Part shown: in pieces, positions 12,141 to 24,745 of the stretch
How positions within the stretch are numbered: position 1 is the first letter of the stretch
Layout of the letters: each line of letters starts with the position of its first letter
Origin: Luscinia megarhynchos
Lineage: Eukaryota > Chordata > Aves > Passeriformes > Turdidae
Assembly (NCBI GenBank): GCA_034336665.1
Contig: CM067566.1
Coordinates: 29,914,330 to 29,978,329, forward strand
DNA: 64,000 nt
Direction of reading: 5' to 3'
Notes under the pieces: model-generated
Databases searched by the model: none
Told to the model about the DNA's origin: nothing
Seen by the model: only the letters and a program-made list of their open reading frames with translations
Program-made: the position numbers and the translations under genes

Positions 12141-13814
12141 TGTCTCTATTCTAAGTTATTGAAAACCTAGTCTTGAAGTAAAATGCCAAATAGGTTCTAC
12201 AATTGCTAATGAATAACTAGTGCTTGTACATATGTGCTTTAATTTGACTAGAGTGGCATTTTCTCATTTTCAATTATTGCAATGTGTCTATTCCACTTTA
12301 AAGGTTATTTTAAAAAGCAAAGTGTAATGATGCAGCTCAACTTGATGTACTAAGAAAGGGTTGCATATGATCATTAACCAAATGTGTCTCTGCGTGAAGC
12401 AGATCTTTCTTGTAGAAAAGATTGGATTTTTAAAAGGGCTTTTAGACAGAAGTACACCTAAAAAAACCCCCCAAAATCAATTTCAAAACTGAATTATAAA
12501 TAGATGTCTTTTACAGCATTTATTTTAGATAAAAGGAATTTGTCTTTGCATTTAATATCAGATTATTTAGCAATTTGAAAAACCTATCTATTAAGTCAAG
12601 GCTTCAACTGACCCATTCTGTATGGCTTGTGTACAGAAGCACATGCTCTATAGCAGCCTGCAGTTCTGAAGACAAGTGTTCTTTGAAGAGAGCTAGTCTC
12701 TGTGTTTCACGAGATATATTGGTGAGTAGGAGATAAACATCCCAAGTCTGATTCTAGTTGAGGCACTTTTTTAAAGTTCTGCCTTATTTGCAGTGCCCTT
12801 TGTATGGGTAAACAAGTGTCTATCTTCAAAAACTCAGACTCTATTTATTTGCTTTGTACAGCATAAGCCCATCTTACGTATAAACCAAAGTAATAAGATT
12901 TGCCAAATACAAATTCATACATCCTGGTCCTGGCTCTCATACTATTCAAATCATCAGTATTTTGAAGTGCAGGTGCATTAGGCTTCAATGCATATAATTT
13001 TCTTAATGCTACATTTTGAAGGTTATAACAATAAATGTCTTTTTTAAATGAGGGTGGAATAGAAATAAGCTCAATTTCTTTATGAAAGTGCAACATCTGT
13101 CACGCCCTGAGCAAAGATCCAACTGCTTAGCAGCAGTTTAACACTATGTCTCCAACTGAGTAAAATTACTTGCAGAGATGATGCTAAACAGAACTTGTTG
13201 TTTTTAGACTCACCATTGAGCAATAATTCATAAGGCTGAAAAGATTCAGTGATAACAGTAGATGATGAATTTTTCTTTCTGGATGAAAGTCAGGATAACT
13301 CTAATGATATTTATGCAGAACTTATATTTGTACTAATATGTCAACAATTAAGAATAGATACATTATATAAATATGTCAACATAGAGACCACAGAACTTTC
13401 AACATAAGATGTATCTAATTATTCTTTTTAACAGAAAAAGGAAATGTTAAAACACGTTTGATAAACACGTGGCTTTTTCTCAGTAATAGAATGAATCATT
13501 TTTTTCCCAGCTTTGTATCTGCTTATGCTGACATCTTTTGAGCCATAATAATTAAACATGAGCTTGACAGTGTTAAGATTCAGTGGCAGAACCTATTGCC
13601 TATGTGCTAATTAACAAGGACTTACTGTTTCTTTGCATTGTCCTCCACTGCATTCATCTGCTTAGCTTACATTTGCTATGCAAATTCATGTTCAGAGTGC
13701 TCCTGACGCAATTCACATTAGTACTGATAAACATCTTTCTTAGAGTTTCAATGCTTGACAGAAGTAGCACAGTCACAGGGTCCAAGCAGCCTATCACTTA
13801 GAGAATTATTTACA
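12141..13814. other. Unique AT-rich non-coding DNA
   Basis: Unique AT-rich sequence between an LTR remnant and a CR1 element. Open frames here are at most 83 codons and show no domain. Nothing else is recognisable. Confidence 0.55.
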
Positions 13815-14235
13815 TCACAGAGTCACAGAGTCACTAGGTTGGAAGGGTCCTCCAAGGTCATGCAGTCCAATCCATGCCCTAACACCTCAACTAAACCATG
13901 GCACCAAGTGCCACAACCAATCCTTTTTTAAACACATCCAGGGATGGTGACTCCACCACCTCCCCATGCAGTACAATTCCAGTACTTTATCACTCTTTCA
14001 GTAAAAATACTTTTTTCCTAATATCTAACCTATATTTCCATTGGCACAGCTTGAGGCTGTGTCCTCTGGTTCTGTCAGTTGCTGCTTGGTGAAAGAGACC
14101 AACCCCACCTGACTACAAACACCTTTCAGGGAGTTGTAGAGAGTGATAAGGTCACCTCTGAGTCTCCTTTTCTTCAGACTGAACAACACCAGCTCCCTCA
14201 GCCATTCCTTATAGGGCTTGTGTTCTTATCCCACT
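13815..14235 (-). mobile_element. CR1 LINE fragment (3' end, 5'-truncated)
   Basis: Read on the plus strand it opens with three 8-base units (tcacagag, tcacagag, tcactagg), the terminal microsatellite of CR1 in reverse. Then come 'ggttggaagggtcctccaag', 'caccaagtgccacaaccaat', 'gggatggtgactccaccacc' and 'gaacaacaccagctccctca', the familiar order of a reverse-oriented CR1 3' untranslated region and end of ORF2. About 420 bases remain, so the element is strongly 5'-truncated, as most bird CR1 copies are. Any reverse-transcriptase coding part has been lost or is a small decayed tail. The open frames inside it on the plus strand are not genes. Confidence 0.9.
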
Positions 14236-17200
14236 CCGAGAGAAAATCTCTTTATTTTCTGTCTTGCTGAAGGTAGAGAGGAGTTATTAACCAGTAGATT
14301 TGGTAGAAAATACAGAAAATGCAAACACCAGAATATCATAGTACTAGGCAATATGTAGATATATAAATACTGTCCCACACATGAGGACTTTATAACTAAC
14401 TGTAGCACTGAATAAGAACAATCTAGTTGTAAAAGATCTTTCTCATAAAGAATTTAATTTTTTATATTTTCTATAATTTTTGTCCTCTCCTTTTATGTGC
14501 CAATTTAGTAATCAGAACGTGCTATAAGTACATAGATAACATAGAAGAAACTGGTTTGTTCCTTCAATTATCAAGCTATGTTTGATAAAGATATAAAAAC
14601 ATAAAAAGACATGAATTCAAAACTTCAATACTAAGAAACCCCCCAAAACCCCCACTACCAGGGCTGTATTTCTGTATTGTACTTTGGTGGCTTTTTTTAG
14701 CTACCTAAGTTCAGATGCACAAAGGAGATAATGTATGGTGATTTCAGTGTGTACACTGACCAGAACTGGCTGGCTCAGTTCCCTTGATACAAAGGAGAGG
14801 AAGTTTTAGGAATGGATTCCCTAAAAGCCAAGGCAGCAGTTTCATGACACCAAAGAGTAGTGCATAGGGGCATGCCCAAAGGAAGGCATGCCTGAAACCC
14901 ACTTCCAATTGGACTTTGCCTCTTCTCTGTAGAATTCTTGGATAGTGGCTTATCCCAACATGAACATCTTGTTTGTTCAGAGGCAAAAACTGCCTTTTAA
15001 GGATCCTACTTGCATTCAGGATACCATGTTTTCCCCTTAGAATGTGCTGATTTAGTGCTGTTCAGTATTTAAATATGTTGATATGTCACAGTGCTCCTCT
15101 ACAAAGAGTGGTATAGTGCTTAGGTGAGACTGGAGATAGAAGATCTACATGATATTCTGCATTTCTTAGGACAGTACCCTGGTATTTGCATTCTTTTATT
15201 CTGTTGAAACATAATTGCAGAGGGAGGGCTTTATTATCTGTAAAAGGCAAACATTTGATGTTGAGATCCAAAAAGCTGGGTTGCTGACTCGAGCAGTTTC
15301 CTCAGCAATATAATTAAGCCCATTTCTCTGCCTTCCCAAGCTATAAAAGAGAAAAGCAATTCCTGCTGCATCATTTTCTATGCAACTTTGAAGCACAGAA
15401 GAAAATAAATCAGAAAATATTTGTTACTCTCTTTTGAGAAAACTTCTGAAAAGGGAAGAGTTCTAGATTCTGGTCCATGTTCCTAGAAGCAGCTACATAA
15501 ATTCAAGAAATGAGTTGGCTAAAATAAAGAGGGTGTGAGGCTTATACATTCCTTGTTGGATTATGTATTTCTACTCCACCTCAGACTTTCTTAATGGATT
15601 ATATTTAAAATCCCTGTTATATTGTTATCATGAAAAGGCAAGAATGATTTTTCCAACCTTAGGAAATCTTACAAACTTGACATCTTGTGGTCAGGATGGT
15701 CAGCAGAGGCATATTTCGTCATTGATGTATTTTTCTGCTATGCAATATCAGCAGGGAAATACTTTTAAATGTGAATGTCACCTGGGTTCTAAAAAAGGCT
15801 TGAAAGACTAACATTTAGTCAGACATTACTCTTTTGTCTGTGTAACCTGATAGAGGTGGTATTACATAGCAAAAACAACTAATATTTTGTAGATTATTAA
15901 CTGATCTGAGATGGAAACCACACAGTCTGAGTTTCAAGGAGGAGTTAGCTGTAAAGTGAAAAAACCTAAAAATCTCTGCTTATCTGCATGGTCAGAAAGC
16001 TGATGGCCAAGCCATTCCTGCTGACAAGTGAATCTAGAGCAGCTCTCTGGGGCTTGCCAGGCAAACAAGCATTCTGTTTTAGCAGCATGCTTGGAGTGAG
16101 AAGCCAAGGGAAATAGAGACAAGACATCTGTCTCTTGGTAACTGAGCTAGACAGAATGGAACTTCCTGTTCAACCAGAAAGGTTGTTAGCTTTGTACTGT
16201 ACCAGGGTAAAACCAACTGCTCCCTAAAAACCTTTGTGAAGCAACAGATTTAAAAATCCCTCTAATAATAAACAAATTTAAACTAATACATGAAACAGGA
16301 GATACTTGTTAAAACTTAAGGCACAATTTTCCTGTATCAAGGTTGGCAGCCAGTCTTGAGAAGCTATTTAATTGCTCACTGCATTATCTTCATTTATACT
16401 TGATGCAAAACCAGTTACTCTCACAGATTGCACTGAATCGTAGAAAAAGGTGTTGTGTCCAGCCTGGCAATATTATTGTTTCTGTATGAGGAAATCAGCA
16501 CAAACCTGCATGCCTTTCTGGGAAAAAATAAAGATAAAAATTACAGGAATATTTCTGTACAAATAACTTTTTTTTTCATGCTCATTGTAGTCTTCAGCTC
16601 CCCATAAAAGCATATTTTCAGAAGGGCAACGAGTAACTGAATCTAGTTCATAAGTACAAAAATTCCTACTCTAGCAGAAAACACAATGCTGAATTAGTGT
16701 TCTTATTTTACATGTTTGTCTGGCTAATGTTTTCTAGATAATTAAAGAGTAGTCATATTGTTTCTGAAAAATGAACATTAATGATCAACATTTCAACATC
16801 ACCAGATTTTTTTTTTTATACATGTTTTTATCCTTATTGTGGTTCCAAATTTATTTGGAACTGGCTTCTATTCTCTGATTTAAAATTTCTCAAAGAACAG
16901 TATTGGGCAACTGGCCAACTAAAAAAAGTACCACAAACAGTCCATGGACCGTTAAAACTATGAACTCTTTTTCACAAATTAGTAAATGTTTTGCAGTTGA
17001 GAATAATTTTGAATGGACTTGTGTATGAAAAGAGAAAGTACTCTCAACAGATACTCACATGATTTGTTTAGACATACTTGATTAATCTGAGAAAGACACC
17101 AAACTTTTATGAATAATGCAAATGTTAAATATCACAACATCTCTTTGAGTGTATCTGCTGCATAGCTATGGACACTATTATTATGCTACTCAAACTGACA

Positions 17201-19635
17201 TTAAATCCAGAAAATGAGAGCATTTTACAGCTGATTAATTATTTCTGTGCCTCTCAAGCAGCTTAGGTATAAATTCTTTCCTGTATCTCAGTTTTGCCAA
17301 ATATATTAAAAGACATCTAAGTGAAAAAAAGCAAAACAAAACAAAGTGATACATGGAAATAAAAAAAAAATTTTGGTCTCAAATATCTAACTCTTTAAAT
17401 GCTGATGTGTGCAGCAAATTCATCAATAATGCTGGAAGAAGGTTGGGGCAGAAAAAGCAAAGGAAATGAATGAAGGCAAAAGTAAGGTAACCTGTAAACT
17501 TATAATTCCAAGGGGAAAAAAAGCACCATCAAAAGATAAAACAAAAAAAAAAAGCTAAAAGATGATTAACACAGTTAATCCTATGACTGTGGAACAGAGA
17601 ACAGGGAAAAATATTACATTACAGTTAAATTTTGCTGTCCTCTTATGAAACATTTTTAGTGCAGAAAGTTCAGAATAAAACTGATGGTATGTGTGAGGAA
17701 GAGAGGTGTTGACTAACAGGGAAAGATTACAAAAGTAAATATTTGCACTTGCGATAGATGATGATTAGAGAAGGTAAAAGAAAGATAGCAAAGGTATAAA
17801 GAGCAAAAAAGTAGTCTTATTTACATTATGACATAGGAATGATGTTCAGTGAAATAGAGAGAAATAATAAAATGTGACCTGACAGTTAAGAATCCCATTT
17901 TCAAAATAATAACTGTTAAATGGTATAAAGTCTTACTCATTTTCATACTAAAATGATGTTTTAATTATTACAAAAAAACCTGTCTCCCCTAAAACCACTG
18001 GCATAAAGCCCACTGACTTGAGAGGTATCACTTACCTAAAGCTTTGCTGACAGCAGGGTGTTCTAGAGATAGACCCTACTTTCTGGGTCCAAGATTCTAG
18101 ATGCCTTTTTCAGTGCTGCAGAAACTAGTAATTGCTGTGTCTGTAAAGATGTTAATAAAATTTTGGGTTTAGCCAAGAGAAGCCAATGAAGTCAATGAAA
18201 AGATTCTGAATGTATGTTCATGAAAATTACACTAAGACTTAACTCTTAGTTTCTTGTTCTCTTGTGTCTGCTTCAGAAAATTCTATAGTGAGGCTAAATG
18301 GTGCCTTACAACTAAGAAGGCTATAAAATCCAAAGGTTCTTGGAACAGTAAGTTCACAGTCAACATTTTTATAGGAGGCATCCAGCATATGGATAACAGC
18401 ATGGTGCTTCCAGGAACAGCTTTGAGCAAGACTCATTATGCTGGGTTAATGCTTGCTTGCTAACAAGTATACACTTCCCATAGAAGACATTTTCCTGACC
18501 TGGTACATCACAGATTGCTTATGCTTGTAATTAGTGGGAAACAATGTTCACTACGTGATTACTGTTCTCTTTCATATTTACACTTTGATCATATTTCATC
18601 CTACCTAGTATTGGTAAGGGACACTGTGTCTAGAGAATACTTCTTTCCTCCAGCATTCTACTGTTTCATTATTAATATCAATCTAAAGATCTCATTCAGT
18701 TTTCATGTGGGGCAGGGTGGCAGAAACAAGAAGCCCACAGAATAAGATCAATGTTACTACAAACCACTGAAGGCATCGTGCAGACTCTGGTGTGAAGAAA
18801 TCAGAGCAAGATTTCTATTACAAGGCTGTAATCTCTGCAATGCCAACCAACATGGCAACTTTGACATGTTGCTCCCAAAATACTTTAAATGAACTTAGAA
18901 AAGCCTCTTAGGGTAAATCTAGACTCTCAATATATAAACAAACATGATTGTTTTGAGTAGTATGATTTTGTGAGTAGTGCCTGAGTATCTCTGCTTTTCA
19001 ATTTATTTTATTCAAATTAGTTCAGAGTTAAATACACTCTACTGCTGAATAGACTTAAACAGAGAATTTTTGTATCTTTTTCCATTTCAGTAGAAGCCTT
19101 AGTTATTCACTGTCCATCGTTCAGTGAATAAAAGGTGGAAAAAAGGAAACATGAAGTAGTTTGAAGGGGTCTTGCTAACCTCTGCAACAGACTGAATCTG
19201 TGAGGTACTAACAACCCACAAGGTGTGATGTGTCATAGTCTGAAGGAATGGAGAAGGTAGCCTGTGCTGCTTTCATCTCAGGCTAGGCAATGTTTAATTC
19301 AGCCAATGCAATTATGGTCCTCCTAGCGTCTGTTATGAGAAATGAGAAGTGTCTTGGTAAAAAAGGGCAAAATTGTACTTACAGAATAATTTATTATTTT
19401 TTAGTTTTGCAAGATTATTTTTATACCCTGAAAGGACAAATTTTATTCACTACTGTATTTGGGGGGCCAATAGGAGTGGGTTCTCTGAGAAGCTGCTAGA
19501 AGCTTGCCCTGTGTCTGAAGGAGCCAAAGTCAGGCAGCTCAAAGACAAATCCACATCTGGCCAAGGCCAAGCCAAGCAGTTATGGTAGCAATGCCTCTGT
19601 GATAACACATTTAAGAAGAAGGAAAAAAAGTTATT
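14236..19635. other. Unique AT-rich non-coding DNA
   Basis: About 5.4 kb without recognisable genes or interspersed repeats. It holds scattered A-runs (for example near 17360 and 17545) and open frames of 60-82 codons on both strands with no domain. Its composition matches the rest of the window. Confidence 0.55.
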
Positions 19636-19639
19636 GTTC

Positions 19640-20430
19640 AGATGTAATTGAGGCCAAGGAGAGGAGTGAGAACAGGTGAGAGAAACAGCTCTGCAGACAT
19701 TAAGGTCAGTGCAGAAGGAGAGTGACGAGGTGCTGCAGGAGCCAGAGGCAAAGATTCCTCTGCAGCCTGTGGTGAGCACCATGGAGAAGCAGCTGTGCCT
19801 CTGCAGCCCATGGAAGTCCACAGGGGACAAAATATCCACCTGCAGCCCATGGAGGAGCAGGTGGGTACCCAGAAGGATGTTGTGACCCCATGGGACCCTC
19901 CATGGAGCAGGGTCCTGGCAGGGACCTGTGCACCTGTGGAAAGAGGAGCCCATGCTAAAGCAGGTTTGTTGGCAGGACTTGTGATCCCACAGGGGACCTG
20001 TTCTGGAGCTTTTGCTTGAAGGATTGTGATTCGTGGGAGGTTCCCATTCTGGAGCTGTTTGTGAAGAACCACAGTCCTTCTTGGGAGCAGCTCACACTGA
20101 AAAAGTTTGCATAGGGCTGACCATGTCCTGGAGTAGGGTAGGAATCTTATCCCTGAGGTGGAAGTAGTAGAAAAAGCCTGTGAAGAACTAATTATAGCTC
20201 CCATTCCCCATATCTGTGTGCTGCTGTGAGGGGAGAAGCTAGAGAATCAGGAATAAAATTAATCCAGGGAAGTAGAGAGGGGTGGAGGAAGATGTTTTCT
20301 GTTATTTGATTTTTTTCTCATTATTCTATTCTGACTTTGCTAATTATTCAACTAATTTCCCTAAGCTGAGTCTGTTTGGCCCCTGACAATAACTGGTGAG
20401 TGATGTCTCTCTGCCCTTGTCTCAGCTCAC
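19640..20430 (+). mobile_element. Decayed avian endogenous-retrovirus segment (internal 3' part and LTR-like end)
   Basis: This is the most G+C-rich block in the window. It carries imperfect internal repeats of the type 'cagcccatggaagtccacag', 'cagcccatggaggagcaggt' and 'gaccccatgggaccctccat'. These are followed by 'caggtttgttggcaggactt', 'gtgatcccacaggggacctg' and, near the end, 'gagtctgtttggcccctgac' with 'aactggtgagtgatgtctct'. The same order of motifs occurs in a repeat common in bird genomes that I associate with endogenous retroviruses; the exact family is not certain. There is no intact gag, pol or env frame. The long open frames on the minus strand (19450-19953 and 19638-20204) come from the repeat structure and are not genes. 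Confidence 0.7.
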
Positions 20431-20870
20431 AAACCTGTGTTGAGGAGTCCATCTGGAGCAGGCAAGCTGCAGTTTCAGCTCTGGGTGGGAGCTCAAGACA
20501 AGAGAACACGAGCTGCCAAGCTTTGGTTAACAAAAGGCACGGGGATGGGTGGTGCCAGCCAGGTGGGTGGATGCAGGGAGATGCAGCAGGAGCTGTGAAC
20601 TGACAGCCTTGAGGATAATAAAGGGGACAAAAACTGCTGGCACCAGCCAGGTCAGTGGACAGTGGGAGAAATGCAGGAGCAGAGGATTAGGAGGAAGAGT
20701 GACACTTGCACACAGCTTGGGCTGTGAGGGGATAAAAGCTTGGTGGTTCCTTTGTTGGGGCTCCCTCCTCAGAGGCACCAGCTCAGTCTCTTTCTCTGTT
20801 TCAGTTTAACCCCCAGAGCAAAGCTCATACAGTCTTTTCCAGCAGCCTAAATTTTAGACTGCCCCAGAGA
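20431..20870 (+). mobile_element. Second LTR-like unit next to the retroviral segment
   Basis: The sequence departs from the preceding repeat at about 20430 but stays rich in G+C and LTR-like. It has a near-direct repeat (ggtgccagccagg at 20551-20563 and ggcaccagccagg at 20639-20651, 88 bases apart) and two TATA-like sites (around 20615 and gataaaag at 20731-20738). Downstream it has 'ctccctcctcagaggcacca' and then 'gctcagtctctttctctgtt', which resembles an LTR R region. I do not recognise the family. It may be an LTR of a second element or a diverged continuation of the first one. Confidence 0.4.
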
Positions 20871-23800
20871 CCCCCGATTTCATTTGTTTCTCATAAATTT
20901 CAATTTTGATTATGATAAGAAACAGTAAATTATTTTGCATCATGTGCAAGTTAAGAAATTTTTGAGATCTTTTACCTGTAGGGAAAAACCAAAGAAAAAA
21001 GCAACTGCAATGGGTTTGCATTTTTGAACTTATGATGACTATATATTTTTTAAGGATTAGACCAGGAACATGAAAACTATGTCCAGTCCCTGTCTTTGCT
21101 AGACCATTTTTATTTGAACTTGGACAGCTTACTTGCTCTTTGTGAACCCTAACTCCTAATATCTAAAGCAAGAACTATATAATTCCTTTTCTTGCACCCT
21201 TTGACAGCTTTAATTATTTAGACTACAGTACTCTGGGGCTGAGGAATGTCACTTGTTTCTTGCAGAGTGCTTCTGTAATGAAATATTAGTCACTTTTAAA
21301 TATTTTTACACTTTGCCTGCTAGATCTCCAAATCACACATTGCTATCATTGCCATCTATTGCTACAGCAACATAGAAAAACATTTATTTGCTTTCTGCAA
21401 ATAAATTCCTAAAAACTCTGTCTGTCTTTCTGTGGGGTGACTTGGAAACCACCCAGAGCTCCTCTTAGAAATGACCTTTGCTGTCTGCTTGGGGCAATCA
21501 CCACAAGGATAACTGGAATTCATGCAAACCACAAACCTATACCCCAGACAGCTTGTGAAGTGTGCTTAAAACAAAACTGTGGACATCTGAGCTCTTTTCA
21601 GAGACCTCTGCATAGAAAAAGTTGCTATTTTAGCACTGAAACTGCCATGGAAAGAGTTCCATGTTTGGATCTTCCAGCTCTTAAGGTTCTGTTTTAATAC
21701 CTAGAGCTGTACAAAACTGCATTTTCTCTGTTTTGTTCTAAAAATCTCAAACAAACAAACCAACCCAAAAAACCCTTTTGATATCCTAAAATGTGGTTTT
21801 TGTAGCCAAAGATGTGATTCCTCAAACAATGATAAAGATATATTTCCCAAGCACAGAAACCATAGGCTTCAAAATAATTAGCAAGTGCTTTGAACAAAAT
21901 TAGATTCCATCAGATGAATTTAATCTAGTTTATTTAGATATTCATGATGGTATGAAATACTCAGTTTGTGATTGAAAATATATTCCACTCTTCTGAGAAA
22001 ATCTAAATGCTCATAATTGAAGGTGCAATGCCCATGCTTGGAATCTAAGCAAAGGATTGAGATTACTATCCCATTGAAGTGTATGATGGGAAGTGGTCAC
22101 ATATCCTAGAAAAAGCCCCAGAGATTTAATTATTCTTACTAATAACATTTTTTTTCCTATTTTTGGATGTTTTAATAGCCCTGCAGAACATTTATGCACT
22201 TGGGTAGCTGAGTGGGTTTTCAGAGAATTTCTTAAAGTGAGGCAGAAAATTATAATACTGGTGATTCATAAGGGAAACAGGGTTGATTTAGAAATATAAC
22301 CCAAATTATAACACCAAGATATGTCTTGTTTACAGATAGGTTTTCAACAAAGATGAAGCATTGTATGAATTTTTCTTCCTCTTTAAATATTTCATGAAAA
22401 TCAAATGGTAAAGAACACCTGTCGTGCTATTTGGTTTCTTTGTTTATTTAACTGAAAGGAAGCTAAACTCATTTTGTTTACAACATGCTCATTAATCATT
22501 AATACATACTGGTAAAGAAAATAAACAAAAATTACCAAAAATAGCCTAAGTGTTTTCCTGTAGTATTTTTAATAGTGACTATTGAGTGTTAAGAATCAGA
22601 CAGAAAATCAAAAGTAGCTGTTCTTAAAATCTATAATTTCAGTGCTAATCTGCCAGTGAAAGAGTGCAGCACTCTAACCCTGATGTCTTAAAGTTGAATA
22701 TAGCATTCAGATGTTAAGGTCTTCTGGCTCTTAATGTCTAAAAATTCCAGAGACAAGTTGTGTTGTTTTTATCAGCTCTTGGCTTAAGGTCCAATTTGGC
22801 TGCCCAGAATTGTCTCAAGTAAGTGGCCTGAGATTTGTGGCACCAGCTTTTCCTGTTCTGATATCCTGACTCTTTTATAGCAGCTTGGAATTAGAGCCAG
22901 AAGGAAAACTATGTCTTTTTACAAAGAATCAGTAAATGCTCTTCCATGAGTGCAGTTCTGAGGAGCAAAATCTCACAGCATCTCATGCAAATGTGCACAG
23001 GTCTGTAAAGACTCTGACACCACATCTGTGCTGTATCATATATTTTATTTTAACCATTTGCTTAGGGAAGATAAAACTAACTAATGTTTCTTGACACCAG
23101 AATTTTAATAAACATTGTATAAAAATTATCTATTAATTCTTATAATGTACCTTTGAAGATAGTTACTTTTGAACAGTGAGCACTGACTCCAATTACCTAA
23201 ATGTCCTACTTGATATGGTAAATTTTAATCCTTTGATTTGAATTACCCTGAGCATTAGGGAAATGCATTTCATTAATGAAACTTTTTCAGCCAAAAATTA
23301 GGCCAGTTGGAATGGAGGTTTCATGTAGGCCACTTCTCTATGCACAGAGTTCAGTATACATTTTTCCATTTTTAGATTGGATAATACAGTTTTAGAGACA
23401 GTCTTTGCATTCTCTAATGATGTAGTAGTCAAACAGTTAAAAAAATTTTATTAATTCTGAAAGGTTGTATAAGTGCACCTCAAAAAGAACGTTTCTGTGA
23501 AACAAAAAGGAATATTTACTTGTGACTTTAAAATGGCTTAAAAATGGAAATTTTCAGGGCAGTCACTATGAAGCTAGCTCATGTTATACCATCTTTTCCC
23601 TTTCATTTTATTTTTTCCTCCCGTATGTTAACTTAGAAACATTAATGTCTCTGTGACAAAGGAGTGAAGGATTTCAAAGCAGCACTTCCATAAGTTCTGA
23701 ATGCAAACAGTTTTGAATTCTTGAGTAATATATGGTTGTTTGAAAGCAATATACATCTGAAATAAAGGAGTGAATATCTGAGTAGGTAACTTCTGAAAAG

Positions 23801-24339
23801 CCAAACTGAAGATGAATTAGAAAATATAAAATGGAAAGCTCATAAAAACTTTAACACTAAAGGGCACAACGTATGGATATTGTGTTAATTGTTTTTATAG
23901 TAGTATTAATTTCTAGTTTGTATTTATAATGTTTGTTGAGTGTTAAGCCTCAACCTATTAGAATTTAAATTATTTTCAATTAATATCTATTTTTAATTAC
24001 TGATTCACATATTGGGAGAAAAATAGAGAAGGAAAACAATAACAAAAAAGCATTGAAGGAAACTCCTACTAGTGGAGATGTTAATGTGTAGATGTTCAGG
24101 GTGTTGTAACATTTTCTCTTTTGTGGCTTACAGTGGCAAGGGGTGAAGTCTGTAAAAGATTAACCTTTGCAGGAGAAGGAATGAAGTATTCATGAACATA
24201 TGCCCATGGTCCTACAATGTCAGTCCTACTGTCCAGAAGAGAAGGCAAAGCTTTTAATGTTCGCATGCTAAAGCTGTTCTGATGTTCAAAGCAGACTTTG
24301 TAATGGATGAAAACTCAGAGAGTGTTTGCAGAAGCAAGG
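20871..24339. other. Unique AT-rich non-coding DNA
   Basis: The composition drops back to AT-rich immediately after the retroviral block. Open frames of up to 86 codons (for example 21437-21697) have no recognisable domain. No repeat or RNA gene is evident. Confidence 0.55.
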
Positions 24340-24745
24340 TGTGAAATTTATTAGGCATAACTAGTCTGGCCAGCAGTGGTGTGCCAGGTGCCCTGTGTGG
24401 GAGGAGGCTGTTTCCTCCTCTGTGCTGCAATCAGCCATCCCTGACATGCATGGAGTGATCCTTTGCTTACCAAAACTACTGAAGGCCAGAGAAGCACATG
24501 ATACCTCTGCTGAATTTTCAGACAGGGCAGTAGACACACATGAGGAGGCACAAAGGACACATGTGGAAGGACATGTGGTGGGGAAACAGATGGAGACTCA
24601 ATCATGGGAAAAAAAATTGCACTCTGCTGGGAGACTGCATCTCCTGAAGGTCCCATGTCAGAGCAGGGGAGCAGTAAGAAGCAAGGATCAATGGAAGAAA
24701 ATGAGTAAGAAACAAGAAATGGAAGGAAAAAAAACCATTATGTAA
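24340..24745. other. Unclassified G+C-richer segment, open on both strands
   Basis: A 116-codon frame runs on the plus strand from 24395 to 24745 and a 101-codon frame on the minus strand from 24351 to 24656. Base composition is clearly richer in G+C than the flanks. The plus-strand frame ends in a lysine-rich tail over an A-rich stretch. No domain is recognisable, the plus frame begins at GTG and not ATG, and no splice or promoter structure supports a gene. A decayed transposable-element or retrocopy fragment is as likely as a gene. Confidence 0.3.

Noticed and set aside
13898..14270. Plus-strand frames of 63-64 codons
   Set aside because: They lie inside or across the edge of a reverse-oriented CR1 element.
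19450..20204. Overlapping minus-strand frames of 167 and 188 codons
   Set aside because: They lie antisense to a GC-rich retroviral repeat with internal tandem units, which keeps several frames open at once; the peptides resemble no known protein.
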